The position numbers and the translations under genes are program-made. Of a DNA stretch of 64,000 nucleotides, positions 10,076 to 19,800 are shown piece by piece. The notes under the pieces are model-generated. The model searched no databases and was not told the origin of the DNA. It was given only the letters and a program-made list of their open reading frames with translations. The stretch's first letter is position 1; each line of letters starts with the position of its first letter. The stretch is from Rhizobium deserti (lineage in GTDB: Bacteria; Pseudomonadota; Alphaproteobacteria; Rhizobiales; Rhizobiaceae), in NCBI RefSeq assembly GCF_004358025.1, contig NZ_SMTL01000002.1:434001-498000 (forward strand), in the 5' to 3' direction.

Positions 10076-10163
10076 CTTTTCGGGCGCGATTTGTAATTTC
10101 GCGCCAGATTTCGCCGTGGACCGAGCGCGTCCGCGGCTTCATTTTTCTTAAAGGCAGAACACC

Positions 10164-10331
10164 ATGGCAAAAGCTACGACCATCAAGATCAAGCTGCTGT
10201 CGACGGCTGATACGGGTTTCTTCTACGTCACCACGAAGAACAGCCGCACGATGACGGACAAGATGACCAAGACCAAGTATGACCCGGTTGCTAAGAAGCA
10301 TGTCGAGTTCAAGGAAACCAAGATCAAGTAA
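10164..10331 (+). CDS. rpmG: 50S ribosomal protein L33
   Basis: 55-residue basic protein beginning [20 protein letters not shown] and continuing with [21 protein letters not shown], the standard bacterial L33 sequence of the form lacking zinc-binding cysteines. It is a component of the large ribosomal subunit. The ATG follows AAAGGCAGAACACC, with AAGG as the ribosome-binding site. A hairpin with a T-rich tail lies about 40 bases downstream. The gene is too short for many ORF callers but unambiguous. Confidence 0.97.
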   Translation: MAKATTIKIKLLSTADTGFFYVTTKNSRTMTDKMTKTKYDPVAKKHVEFKETKIK

Positions 10332-10368
10332 TTCTTGATGCTTGGCTGTTTGCAGGGCGCGGGTCGTT

Positions 10369-10390
10369 AAGGCCGGCGCCTTTTCCTTTT
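10369..10390 (+). terminator. Rho-independent terminator of rpmG
   Basis: Stem AAGGC/GCCTT around a CGGC loop, followed by TTCCTTTT. It lies 38 bases after the rpmG stop. The stem is short, so efficiency is uncertain, but position and orientation fit. Confidence 0.55.
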
Positions 10391-10431
10391 GTGCCGTCCG
10401 CCGAACCTGCGCCTCCCCCACAAGCACAACG

Positions 10432-10463
10432 AAAAAGCGCCGCTGCCAAGGGCAACGGCGCTT
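10432..10463 (-). terminator. Strong minus-strand terminator hairpin
   Basis: Perfect 8-bp stem AAGCGCCG/CGGCGCTT, extended by an inner TGCC/GGCA pair across a 3-base loop, followed on the minus strand by TTTTTC. No protein gene on the minus strand ends close by: pleD stops more than 600 bases upstream in that direction. It therefore either terminates a long pleD 3' leader or an independent short RNA in the gap. Confidence 0.6.
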
Positions 10464-10620
10464 CGAACGGGGGTCGACCAGCCAGCAATCACGGCACGAG
10501 GAACCGCTTTGGTATGCCTGCCAGTCGACCGACCCCACGACCCAGGAGATGCGGCGGACCTGAGCATCATGGGGTATCGGTGCCCTTGCGGGACTTGTTG
10601 TGGTTGGCGCCAAAATTGCC
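10432..10620 (-). ncRNA. Candidate small RNA ending at the minus-strand terminator
   Basis: Upstream of the strong terminator on the minus strand is a self-complementary stretch: GGGGTCG at about 10538-10544 can pair with CGACCCC near 10472-10478, enclosing a GTCGAC-containing arm. The frames here code for nothing recognisable. The combination of a compact fold and a terminator resembles a trans-acting sRNA, but I do not recognise the family (it does not look like 4.5S, 6S, tmRNA or RNase P) and the 5' end is a guess. Confidence 0.3.
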
Positions 10621-11089
10621 TAATGCAGCAGGAAAATCAACAGATTCCTAATAAGGAGAGCCGCTGTTCTCTTTTATTGGTTAAAATCCATGCCGCCAGC
10701 CCGGTTTTTCTATTAAGATCGATGAACAATCTGAAGTTTTCCTCAGATCTTTTTTATCGTCGGCAGGAGATGTTCAGCGGTCGGGCGCCGACCTACAAGC
10801 ATAGTGGCTTTGCACGTCTTGCCGCGACTTTGGGACAAGAGCTGGTAATCGTAGATACACGCAAGTCTTCTGATAAGTGCTCCTGCTCAAAGAACGGTTA
10901 CATGCGGTGCGTCCGGAAGTCCCATGTCAGTAGTTCGCCACGACTGGCGTCGGCACAGACTAATAACCCCGCTTTTTATCGGTGCATAATTGGTGCCGGC
11001 GCCGGGCAATTGCCGATATCCAAGCGTTTCCGAGCCTCTAAAGACCATATGCCGAGGCGATAGCGGCAAGTTCTGTCAGACGATTCTGC
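10464..11089. other. Gene-free gap between rpmG and pleD
   Basis: About 760 bases separate the rpmG and pleD stop codons. Reading frames here have unbiased codon use and no recognisable domain. Besides the terminators and candidate RNA described separately, I see a weak hairpin ATCTGA/TCAGAT followed by CTTTTTT at 10729-10755 (plus orientation). No tRNA, insertion sequence or protein gene is supported. Confidence 0.5.
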
Positions 11090-12460
11090 TTACGCGGCAG
11101 CGGCAACCACCCGGTTGCGTCCGGCATTCTTGGCCTCGTAGAGGGCCCGGTCGGCCTGCTTCAGCAATTGATCGGGAGTCTCCGCTCCGGTAGAGTTGCA
11201 GGCTATGCCGAGTGATGCAGTGATGTTGATCGCAGTGCCGGTGCTCTTCAAGTGAAACGGGCTCCGCTCGATGATATCGCGCAGTCTCTCGGCAATCGAC
11301 GCTGCGGCAGCCGCGTCCGTGTCCGGCATCACCACCACGAACTCTTCGCCGCCGTAGCGGCAGGCAAGATCGGCGCCCCTAACGGTGGAGCGGATTCGCG
11401 CGGCAAATTCCCGCAGCACTTCGTCGCCTGCGTCATGGCCATAGGTATCGTTGACCGACTTGAAGCGGTCGATGTCGGTAATGCAGACCGAAAGAGCGCG
11501 CGACCTGGCAGCAGCCCGGTTGAAGAGCACCTTTAGATGATTGTCCAGATAGCGGCGGTTATGAAGGCCGGTGAGGCTGTCGGTCACTGCCAGCTCAATC
11601 GTCTGGCGCACGCTGGTGCGCAGGCGGTCGTTGTAGCGCTTGCGCTTGATCTGGGTGAGCGTGCGGGCCACCAGCTCGTTTGGATCGATCGGACGGACAA
11701 TATAGTCGTTGACGCCGAGATCGAGCGCGCGGACGATGATCTCGTCGGCACCGAGCTCGGTAATCAACAGCAGCGGCAGAAAACGCGTCCGCTCCAGCGA
11801 GCGTAGCTGTGAACAAAGCCGTAGCGGATCGTAATTGTCGAGGTTGGCGTTGACGATGACGAGATCGAAGGGATTTTCGGCCGCTTCAAACAGGGCCGCC
11901 TGCGGATCCGACATGGCCGTGACATTGGCAACCGGCTTCAACGCCCGAACGATCCGCTCCTGTGAGCTCGCCCGGCTGTCCACCAGGAGAACGTGACCCG
12001 CCTCCTCCCGCCCGTCCATGCCCTTCAGAATGTCCTCGAGCGCTAGGTTCTGCGCCGTGTCGGCGCGGATGCGCAGCTCGTCGCTGAGGGTCTTCAGCCG
12101 CACCAGGCTTTTCACTCTGGAGATGAGCTGCAGATCGTTAACCGGCTTGGTCAGGAAGTCGTCAGCGCCGGCCTTCAGTCCGCGCACGCGGTCGGACGGT
12201 TGGTCGAGGGCGGTTACCATGACCACGGGAATATGGGAGGTTTTCGGATTGGACTTCAAGCGCTCGCAGACTTCGAACCCGTCCATGCCTGGCATCATGA
12301 TGTCGAGAAGGATGACATCCACATGGGTGCTGTCGCAGATGGACAGCGCCTTGTAGCCGTCGTCGGCCGTCAGCACGTCGAAATATTCCGCCAGAAGCCG
12401 AACTTCGAGCAGTTTCAGGTTTGCAGGAATGTCATCGACCACCAGGATGCGTGCTGTCAT
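11090..12460 (-). CDS. pleD: Response regulator / diguanylate cyclase PleD
   Basis: 456-residue protein with the PleD order REC-REC-GGDEF. The first receiver has phospho-acceptor Asp53 (VILLDIMMPGMDG) and a KP motif near residue 105; the second receiver (about 155-275) is divergent. The cyclase domain has the active-site GGEEF near residue 370, and RGAD five residues upstream is an intact product-inhibition site. It makes c-di-GMP and, in Caulobacter, drives the motile-to-sessile transition. Start ATG follows the divK stop by 11 bases; the two form an operon, the classical alphaproteobacterial arrangement. Confidence 0.95.
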   Translation of the reverse strand: MTARILVVDDIPANLKLLEVRLLAEYFDVLTADDGYKALSICDSTHVDVILLDIMMPGMDGFEVCERLKSNPKTSHIPVVMVTALDQPSDRVRGLKAGADDFLTKPVNDLQLISRVKSLVRLKTLSDELRIRADTAQNLALEDILKGMDGREEAGHVLLVDSRASSQERIVRALKPVANVTAMSDPQAALFEAAENPFDLVIVNANLDNYDPLRLCSQLRSLERTRFLPLLLITELGADEIIVRALDLGVNDYIVRPIDPNELVARTLTQIKRKRYNDRLRTSVRQTIELAVTDSLTGLHNRRYLDNHLKVLFNRAAARSRALSVCITDIDRFKSVNDTYGHDAGDEVLREFAARIRSTVRGADLACRYGGEEFVVVMPDTDAAAAASIAERLRDIIERSPFHLKSTGTAINITASLGIACNSTGAETPDQLLKQADRALYEAKNAGRNRVVAAAA

Positions 12461-12471
12461 GGCTTCGATCC

Positions 12472-12843
12472 TTACGCGTCACCGAGATAGGTCTTGATCG
12501 TCTCGATGAACTTCGGCACGGAAATCGGCTTGGAAACATAGGCTTCGCAGCCGCCCTGGCGGATACGTTCCTCGTCACCCTTCATGGCGAAGGCGGTAAC
12601 GGCGATCACCGGAATGACGTGCAGTTCATCGTCCTCCTTCAGCCACTTGGTCACTTCCAGGCCGGAAACTTCCGGTAGCTGAATGTCCATGAGGATCAGA
12701 TCGGGGCGATATTTTCGAGCCAGATCAAGGGCTTCCATGCCGTTGCGCGTCTGGATCGTTTCGTATCCCGACGCCTCGATCAGATCGCGGAAGAGCTTCA
12801 TGTTCAGCTCGTTGTCTTCGACAATCATGACCCGCTTGGGCAT
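12472..12843 (-). CDS. divK: Single-domain response regulator DivK
   Basis: 123-residue CheY-like protein: acidic pocket in VEDNELN, phosphorylation site Asp53 in [13 protein letters not shown], conserved Thr/Ala in VTAFAMKG and Lys in SKPIS. The chosen ATG 12843 gives [12 protein letters not shown], the typical start; an upstream ATG would add 8 unneeded residues. DivK is the cell-cycle regulator controlled by PleC/DivJ kinases and controlling CtrA activity. It heads the divK-pleD operon and is divergent from the DUF3572 gene. Confidence 0.95.
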   Translation of the reverse strand: MPKRVMIVEDNELNMKLFRDLIEASGYETIQTRNGMEALDLARKYRPDLILMDIQLPEVSGLEVTKWLKEDDELHVIPVIAVTAFAMKGDEERIRQGGCEAYVSKPISVPKFIETIKTYLGDA

Positions 12844-12974
12844 GGAGATCCGTTCCTTACATCGCAACTTGCATGTGCGCTTTCAGCATATAAGTTCGTC
12901 GGAAGGCCGAATCCGAAGAACTGCATTGCAGCACGGTAAGGCGATTTGGTTGAAAAAGAGGTAATTTCATAGAA

Positions 12975-13283
12975 ATGGCTCGTGATGCATATGGCGCGGC
13001 AGGGCAAGAAGCCCAGTCGGAGGAAACCGCTGCGGCCATTCTAGGATGGCTGGCAGGCGAGCCGGACATGCTGGGGCGCTTCCTGTCTTTGTCAGGATTG
13101 CAGCCGCAACAGCTGCGGAGCGCCGTGAACGATCCGCAATTCCTGGCCGGCATGATCGACTTCCTGATGGGGCATGAGCCGACGCTGCTCGCCTTCTGCG
13201 ATGCGACGGGAACCAAGCCGGAAGCGGTTGCTGCGGCATGGCGGCATTATTCCAAACCAGGACTTGATTCGGGCGAATATTGA
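12975..13283 (+). CDS. DUF3572 family protein
   Basis: 102-residue, largely helical protein (AAAILGWLAGEPDMLGRFL, FLAGMIDFLMGHEPTLLAFC) matching the DUF3572 family found next to divK in alphaproteobacteria. Function unknown. Its stop directly abuts the ATG of the HAD-like gene. Divergent from divK with about 130 bases between the starts, which must hold both promoters. Confidence 0.87.
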   Translation: MARDAYGAAGQEAQSEETAAAILGWLAGEPDMLGRFLSLSGLQPQQLRSAVNDPQFLAGMIDFLMGHEPTLLAFCDATGTKPEAVAAAWRHYSKPGLDSGEY

Positions 13284-13925
13284 ATGACCGAGATCGTCGA
13301 TCTGTCGCATGTGCGCCTGTCCGGCAAGCCGCTGATCGTCTGCGATATCGACGATGTCGTTTTGCAATTCGCCGCACCGTTCCAGGATTTTCTGCGGGGT
13401 CAGGGACATGAACTCCTGCCGCGTTCCTTCCGGCTGACCGGCAATATCGTCTCGATCGATACCCAGATCGCTATTGAACCGGCCGATGTCCGCCGGCTGA
13501 TCCATGCCTTCTTCGAGGCTCAGGAAACTCATCAAACCCCCTTTGATCTCGTGGTCCGGACGCTCTGCGACCTGTCCGTCGACGCCGATGTCGTATTCCT
13601 CACGGCCATGCCGCCGCGCTTTCGAGATCGCAGGCGCAGGCTGCTGGACCGCCTTGAGCTGCCCTTCCCTCTGGTTGCCAGCGAAGAAGCCAAGGGGCCG
13701 ATCATGCAGCGACTGCGCAGCCACGCTTCGCTCCCTTGCGTCTTCATCGACGATATGGTGCACAATCTTCAATCCGTGCGTGACCATGTCCCTGACTGCC
13801 TGCTCATCCATATGATGCCGGACTCGCCGCTCCATTTGCTCGCGCCCAAGCCGGGCAAAGAGGTCGTTCGTGCCAGGGACTGGCAACATGCGGCAGAGCT
13901 GATCCACGCCCATATCCAACAATAA
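13284..13925 (+). CDS. HAD-like protein of unknown function
   Basis: 213 residues. The N-terminal IVCDIDDVVL near residue 18 resembles HAD motif I (DxD), FLTAMPPRFRDRR near residue 108 resembles motif II, KGPIM may supply the motif III lysine, and FIDDMVHNL near residue 154 resembles motif IV, so a HAD phosphatase-type fold is likely. I do not recognise a named subfamily or substrate. Co-transcribed with the DUF3572 gene. Confidence 0.8.
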   Translation: MTEIVDLSHVRLSGKPLIVCDIDDVVLQFAAPFQDFLRGQGHELLPRSFRLTGNIVSIDTQIAIEPADVRRLIHAFFEAQETHQTPFDLVVRTLCDLSVDADVVFLTAMPPRFRDRRRRLLDRLELPFPLVASEEAKGPIMQRLRSHASLPCVFIDDMVHNLQSVRDHVPDCLLIHMMPDSPLHLLAPKPGKEVVRARDWQHAAELIHAHIQQ

Positions 13926-14025
13926 GCCTTCATAACCGGCAGCGGATGGATGACATTGTGGAGGCTCACCCCCCGTCTGAAGGTTCTCTCTAGAGACTCG
14001 CCAGCCTAAAGCCTAGTGTCGGTTC

Positions 14026-14040
14026 GTTCAACTTTTGTTC
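14026..14040 (+). promoter_or_regulatory. LexA (SOS) box of dinB
   Basis: Exact match to the alphaproteobacterial LexA operator GTTC-N7-GTTC, ending 5 bases before the ATG at 14046. The direct repeat in front of a DNA-damage polymerase makes coincidence unlikely. Confidence 0.75.
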
Positions 14041-14045
14041 CGGCC

Positions 14046-15338
14046 ATGACTTCCGCAACTCCGCCAGTCCCCTTCTTTTGCCGCGACTGCCTGATCGAGC
14101 AGAAGGCGGAGGCGCGCCGTTGCCGGGCCTGCGGCAGCCCTCGGCTGCTCCGTCACAAGGAACTCTATGATTTGACGCTGGCCCATATTGATTGCGATGC
14201 CTTTTACGCGACGATCGAAAAGCGGGACAATCCGGAGCTTGTTGACAAGCCGGTGATCATCGGCGGTGGCAAGCGCGGCGTGGTGTCCACCGCCTGCTAT
14301 ATTGCCCGCATCAACGGCGTGCGGTCTGCCATGCCGATGTTCAAGGCGCTGGAGCTTTGCCCGGACGCCGTCGTCATCGCGCCGAACATGGAGAAATATG
14401 CGTCCGTCGGCCGGCAGGTCCGCATCATGATGCAGGACCTGACCCCGCTCGTGCAGCCCCTGTCGATAGACGAAGCCTTTCTGGAGCTTGCAGGCACGCA
14501 GCGCCTGCATCACGACCCTCCGGCGCGGATCCTGGCGCGGTTTTCAAAGCGCGTCGAAGACGAGATTGGCATCAGCATTTCGGTCGGCCTTTCCTATTGC
14601 AAGTTTTTGGCCAAGGTTGCATCCGATCTCGCCAAGCCGAGAGGCTTTTCGGTCATCGGCCGCGAAGAGGCGCTAGCCTTTCTGGCGCCGCGGCCGGTCA
14701 CCACCATCTGGGGCGTCGGTCGGGCCTTCAACGCGACGCTGGAAGCGGACGGCATCCGCACGGTCGGTCAGTTGCAGACCATGGACGAAGGCGACCTGAT
14801 GCGCCGTTATGGCTCCATGGGCCAGAGGCTCTACCGGCTTTCCCGCGGCATGGACGAGCGGGAAGTGCATATCAACGATGCGGCGAAGAGCGTGTCGGCG
14901 GAAACTACGTTCTTCGATGATATCGCCCGCTACGAGGATCTGGTTCCGATTCTGCGGCGGCTTTCGGGAAAGGTTTCGGCACGCCTGAAGAAGCAGAGCG
15001 TGGCGGGCCAGACGGTGGTGCTCAAGATGAAGACCGCCGATTTTAAAAGCCGCACCCGCAATCGCCGCCTGGAAGATCCGACCCAACTCGCGGACCGTAT
15101 TTTCCGCACAGGGCTGGGGCTGCTGGAGCGCGAAACGGATGGCACCAAATTCCGGCTGCTCGGCATCGGAGTTACGGATCTTTGCCCTCCGGCGCTCGCC
15201 GATCCACCGGATCTCGTCGATGTCCAGGCGGGGCGCCGGGCGGCGGCGGAAGCGGCCATGGACAGGCTGCGCGACAAGTTCGGCAAGGCTGCCGTCGAGA
15301 CCGGCTACACGTTCGGGAATCGGCGCCGTGATCAATGA
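14046..15338 (+). CDS. dinB: DNA polymerase IV (DinB) with N-terminal zinc ribbon
   Basis: Y-family translesion polymerase. Palm motifs [16 protein letters not shown] and [10 protein letters not shown] carry the catalytic acids; helix-hairpin-helix segment near [15 protein letters not shown]; little-finger domain follows. The first 35 residues hold two CxxC pairs (Cys12/15 and 26/29), a probable zinc ribbon absent from E. coli DinB. I chose ATG 14046 over in-frame GTG 14016 because a LexA box lies between them; no clear Shine-Dalgarno precedes either, so the mRNA may be leaderless. 430 residues. Confidence 0.92.
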   Translation: MTSATPPVPFFCRDCLIEQKAEARRCRACGSPRLLRHKELYDLTLAHIDCDAFYATIEKRDNPELVDKPVIIGGGKRGVVSTACYIARINGVRSAMPMFKALELCPDAVVIAPNMEKYASVGRQVRIMMQDLTPLVQPLSIDEAFLELAGTQRLHHDPPARILARFSKRVEDEIGISISVGLSYCKFLAKVASDLAKPRGFSVIGREEALAFLAPRPVTTIWGVGRAFNATLEADGIRTVGQLQTMDEGDLMRRYGSMGQRLYRLSRGMDEREVHINDAAKSVSAETTFFDDIARYEDLVPILRRLSGKVSARLKKQSVAGQTVVLKMKTADFKSRTRNRRLEDPTQLADRIFRTGLGLLERETDGTKFRLLGIGVTDLCPPALADPPDLVDVQAGRRAAAEAAMDRLRDKFGKAAVETGYTFGNRRRDQ

Positions 15339-15445
15339 AACGTGATGTACAGCCGCCATCACGCTAACTCGATTCGCACCATGGCAAATCTTCCTTAAAC
15401 CTCATCGTTCAATATGCACCGATTGTATTGCGTATGAGGTCCCGT

Positions 15446-16807
15446 ATGTTGCGTCGCCTGGTGTTCGGATTGGGATTTTTGTCTGCGACCATGCTGTCGC
15501 ACGGGGCTTTCGCCGAAGGCGCCCGATCACTGCAGATCATCGTTTCGAAAGACAAGCAGGCGCTTGTCGTTTATGATGGCGAACAGGTCGTCGCGACCTC
15601 GAAAGTCTCCAGCGGCAAGGCTGGCCACACGACGCCGAGCGGTATCTTCTCGATCCTCGGCAAGGAAAAATACCACGAATCCAACATCTACTCGAATGCG
15701 CCCATGCCGTGGATGCAGAGGCTGACTTGGTCGGGCATCGCGTTGCATGAAGGCGTCGTGCCGAATTACCCCGCTTCGCACGGCTGCATCCGCATGCCGA
15801 GCACCTTTGCCAAAACGCTTTACCAGATGACCGAGCAGGGCGCGCATGTGATCGTCACGGATGAGCCTGTCGTTCCGCAACGGATCGACGATGTGGCGCT
15901 TTTCCAGCCGCGCAAGCCGCTGCCATCCGGTCCGATGCTTTCGGATGCGGATCTCAGAACCTCCTCGATCACTGCCGGCCGCAAGCCGGTCGAGGTGGCA
16001 ATGAATATCGTGCCGGGCAATCCGGCCGTCACCCATGACTCCGCGCCGGCGACGACCACCGCGCCTCCAAGGGCCGAAGCCGCCAAGGATGTGGCGCCGT
16101 TGCGCATTCTCATCACCCGCCGTGGTGAACGGGAAACCTTGAGGGATGCGCAGCTGCTGCTCGAGGAGCTGGGCTTCGAGACAGGCGGATCCGACGGCTT
16201 TGCCGGACCGATGACACGCGAAGCCATTGCCGGCTTTAAGCGCTGGAAAAACCTGTCGACCAAGGGGCCGCTGATCAGCGGCGACTTCATCGAGGCGCTG
16301 TATCAGGCGGCCGACAAGCCGAAGCCGCCGGCCGGCCAGATCATGGTGCGGCAGGAATTTCAGCCCCTGTTCGAAGCTGCGGTCGGCATCCGCAATCCGG
16401 AGCTTGCGCTCGGGACCCATCTGCTGACGGTGAACAAGGTCGATCGCCAGGCCGAAACTGCGGAATGGCACGCGCTGACCTTGCCGAATGCCCTTAATCC
16501 GAAGACCATGCAGCGGCTCGGGATCACGGTCGCGGATCAGCCGGGCGTGTCGGATTCGGCCAAGGCGGCCCTCGATCGCATCGAGGTTTCGGCCGATATT
16601 CGCGAGCGGATCGAAACCGCATTGAACGACGGCAGCTCGATCAGCATCAACGACCAGGGCATTGGCCAGGATACCGGTGCCGGCACCGACTTCATCACGA
16701 TCACCAATTCGCAGCCCGGCCCGGCCACGATCGAGACCATTTCTTCGACGCCCCGCGCGGCCAAGCCGCGATCGGTCACCAAATATCGCTCGGTCGGCCT
16801 CTACTGA
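15446..16807 (+). CDS. L,D-transpeptidase (YkuD) with peptidoglycan-binding domain
   Basis: Exported cell-wall enzyme making 3-3 crosslinks or attaching proteins to peptidoglycan. Signal peptide of about 24 residues ending SHGAFA. YkuD domain from about residue 30, with active site SHGCIRMP (Cys114). A peptidoglycan-binding-like repeat (LLLEELGFETGGSDGFAG...GFKRW) lies near residues 235-285. The start ATG 15446 has GAGGT five bases upstream; in-frame ATG 15434 and TTG 15428 are alternatives. Monocistronic, convergent with dnaE. Confidence 0.9.
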   Translation: MLRRLVFGLGFLSATMLSHGAFAEGARSLQIIVSKDKQALVVYDGEQVVATSKVSSGKAGHTTPSGIFSILGKEKYHESNIYSNAPMPWMQRLTWSGIALHEGVVPNYPASHGCIRMPSTFAKTLYQMTEQGAHVIVTDEPVVPQRIDDVALFQPRKPLPSGPMLSDADLRTSSITAGRKPVEVAMNIVPGNPAVTHDSAPATTTAPPRAEAAKDVAPLRILITRRGERETLRDAQLLLEELGFETGGSDGFAGPMTREAIAGFKRWKNLSTKGPLISGDFIEALYQAADKPKPPAGQIMVRQEFQPLFEAAVGIRNPELALGTHLLTVNKVDRQAETAEWHALTLPNALNPKTMQRLGITVADQPGVSDSAKAALDRIEVSADIRERIETALNDGSSISINDQGIGQDTGAGTDFITITNSQPGPATIETISSTPRAAKPRSVTKYRSVGLY

Positions 16808-16825
16808 GGCGCCGAGCCGTAAACG

Positions 16826-19800
16826 CTAGACCAGTTCCACATCCAGAACGCCGGGCGCTGCCTTCAGCGCCGCGGCGATTTCCGGCGATATGCGATATTT
16901 CTCCGTCAGTTCCACCTCGATCTCGCGACGACCGTCATCCTTGATGACGACAAAGGAAACGAGACCATCGCCGCGCGCATTAAGGTGCCTTGCCACGGTC
17001 CGCATCGGGCCGGAATCGCGCACGAAGACGCGCAGTGCCTTCTGCATCCGCACCGATTGCTCTTCCAGCGACTGAGCCGTCTGGATGCGCAGGCCGATAC
17101 CTTCCGGCCGCTCTTCCGCCTGGACGGTGATGACCAAGGATTTTCCCGGCTCGAGAAGATCGCGGTACTGGGTGAGCCCTTCCGAGAAGAGCACGGCTTC
17201 GAACTGGCCGGAGGAATCGGAGAAGGCGACAATGCCCATCTTGTTGCCGGTGCGGGTCTTGCGCTCCTGCCGGCTGGTGACCGTGCCGGCAAGCCGGCCG
17301 GCCGTTGCGCCCTGGCGCACGGCGGCGGAGAAATCCGCAAAGGTCTGCACGCGCATCTTGGCCAGCACATCCCCATAGGTATCGAGCGGATGGGCCGACA
17401 GGTAGAAGCCGAGAACCTGGTATTCGCGCATCAGCTTTTCCGACGGCATCCATGGATTGAAGGCCGGCAGGACGAGCTTTTCCGGCCCGGCGCTCGCCGA
17501 CGACCCGAAGAAATCCGACTGGCCGCTGACCTTTTCTTCCTGGGCACGCTGCGCATAGCCGAGAATACGGTCCAAGCCGCCGATCAGTTCGGCGCGGTCG
17601 CGGCCGAAGCAATCGAAGGCGCCAGCGACGATCAGGCTTTCCATGACGCGGCGGTTGATCTGCTTGGGATCGACGCGCAGGCAGAAATCCTCGATGCTGG
17701 CAAATTCCCGGTCTCCGCGGACTTCGGTAATGTGCTCGACGGCCGATTCCCCGACGCCTTTCAGCGCCGCCAAGGCGTAATAGATGCGGCTTTCGCCGGT
17801 CTCGAAATGCCGGAAGGAGGTTTGGATGGAGGGCGGGAAGACCTTGATGCCGAGCCGGCCGGCATCTTCGCGGAAGTCGTTGAGCTTCTCGCTATTGGCC
17901 ATGTCATAGGTCATCGAGGCGGCCAGGAATTCCACCGGATAATGCGCCTTCATATAGGCCGTCTGATAGGAGACGATGGCATAGGCGGCGGCATGGCTCT
18001 TGTTGAAGCCGTAGTTCGCAAACTTGGCGAGCAGGTCGAAAATGTTATCGGCCTGCGGCTTGGAGACGCCGTTCTTGACCGCGCCATCCACGAAGCGGGC
18101 CCGCTGCTTGTCCATCTCCTCCTTGATCTTCTTGCCCATGGCGCGGCGCAGAAGGTCGGCCTCACCCAGCGAGTAGCCGGACAGGACCTGAGCGATCTGC
18201 ATGACCTGCTCCTGGTAGACGATGACGCCCTGCGTTTCCTTGAGCAGGTAGTCGATCATCGGATGGATTGATTCGATCTCCTCCTCGCCGTGCTTTCTGG
18301 CATTGTAGGTAGGGATGTTTTCCATCGGGCCTGGCCGGTAGAGCGCCACCAGCGCGATGATATCCTCGATGCAGTCGGGGCGCATGCCGATCAGCGCCTT
18401 GCGCATGCCGGCGCTTTCCACCTGGAAGACCCCGACCGTTTCGCCGCGCGACAGCATTTCGTAGGTCCTGGTATCGTCGAGCGGTATCGTCGCCAGATCG
18501 ATCTCGATGCCGCGCTTGGCGCAGAAATCCACCGCCGTCTTCAGGACGGTCAGCGTCTTCAGGCCAAGGAAGTCGAATTTCACAAGACCGGCCTGCTCCA
18601 CCCATTTCATGTTGAACTGGGTGACCGGCATGTCCGAGCGCGGATCGCGATACATGGGCACCAGCTTCGACAAGGGCCGGTCCCCGATGACGATGCCGGC
18701 CGCGTGGGTCGACGCATGGCGGTAGAGCCCCTCGATCTTCTGGGCGATATCGAGAAGGCGCGCCACCACCGGCTCCCGGTCGGCCTCTTCCTGGAATTTC
18801 GGATCTTCGGCGATCGCCTTCGACAAGGGCGTCGGATTGGCCGGATTGTTGGGCACGAGCTTGCAGATCTTGTCGACTTGGCCATAGGGCATTTCCAGCA
18901 CGCGGCCGACGTCGCGCAGCGCCGCACGGGCCTGCAGCGATCCGAATGTGATGATCTGCGCCACCTGCTCGCGGCCATATTTCCGCTGCACATAGCGGAT
19001 CACCTCTTCCCGGCGATCCTGGCAGAAGTCGATGTCGAAGTCGGGCATCGAGACGCGTTCGGGATTGAGGAAGCGCTCGAAGAGAAGCGAGAAACGCAGC
19101 GGATCGACGTCGGTAATGGTGAGCGCATAGGCGACGAGCGAGCCTGCGCCCGATCCGCGGCCCGGACCGACGGGGATGTTCTGCTGCTTGGCCCATTTGA
19201 TGAAGTCCGCAACGATCAGGAAGTAGCCGGGAAACTTCATGCGCTCGATGACGCCGAGCTCGAAATCCAGCCGGTCGCGGTAATCCTGCTCCGTATAGCC
19301 GGGCGTCATGCCGAGCGACGCCAGGCGGACTTCAAGCCCCTCGATCGACTGGCGGCGAAGTTCGGACGACTCAGCCCGTTCCGCCTCGCCCGGATCATCG
19401 GTCGCGCCGGTGAAGCGCGGCAGGATCGGATCGCGGGTCTTCAGCACGAAGGAGCAGCGGTGGGCGATCTCCACCGTATTCTCCAGCGCTTCCGGCAGAT
19501 CGGCAAACAGCTTGGCCATTTCGGCCTGGCTCTTGAGATAATGATCCGGCGTCAGGCGGAAGCGGCTGTCATCGGAAACGATGGCGTTATGGGCCACTGC
19601 CATCAGGGCGTCATGGGCGTCGTAATCCGCCTTGGTCGGAAAGAAGGCCTCGTTGGTCGCCACCAGCGGCAGATCGTGTTCGTAGGCGAGGCTGATCAGC
19701 TTCTGTTCGTGGCGGCGGTCATAGGTGCCGTGGCGCTGCAGTTCCACATAAAGCCGATCGCCGAACAGGTGCTTGAGCTTGAGGAGGCGGGCTTCGGCGA

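Noticed and set aside
10389..11063. 224-residue frame in the rpmG-pleD gap
   Set aside because: No start-site support, no domain, and it crosses terminator-like hairpins.
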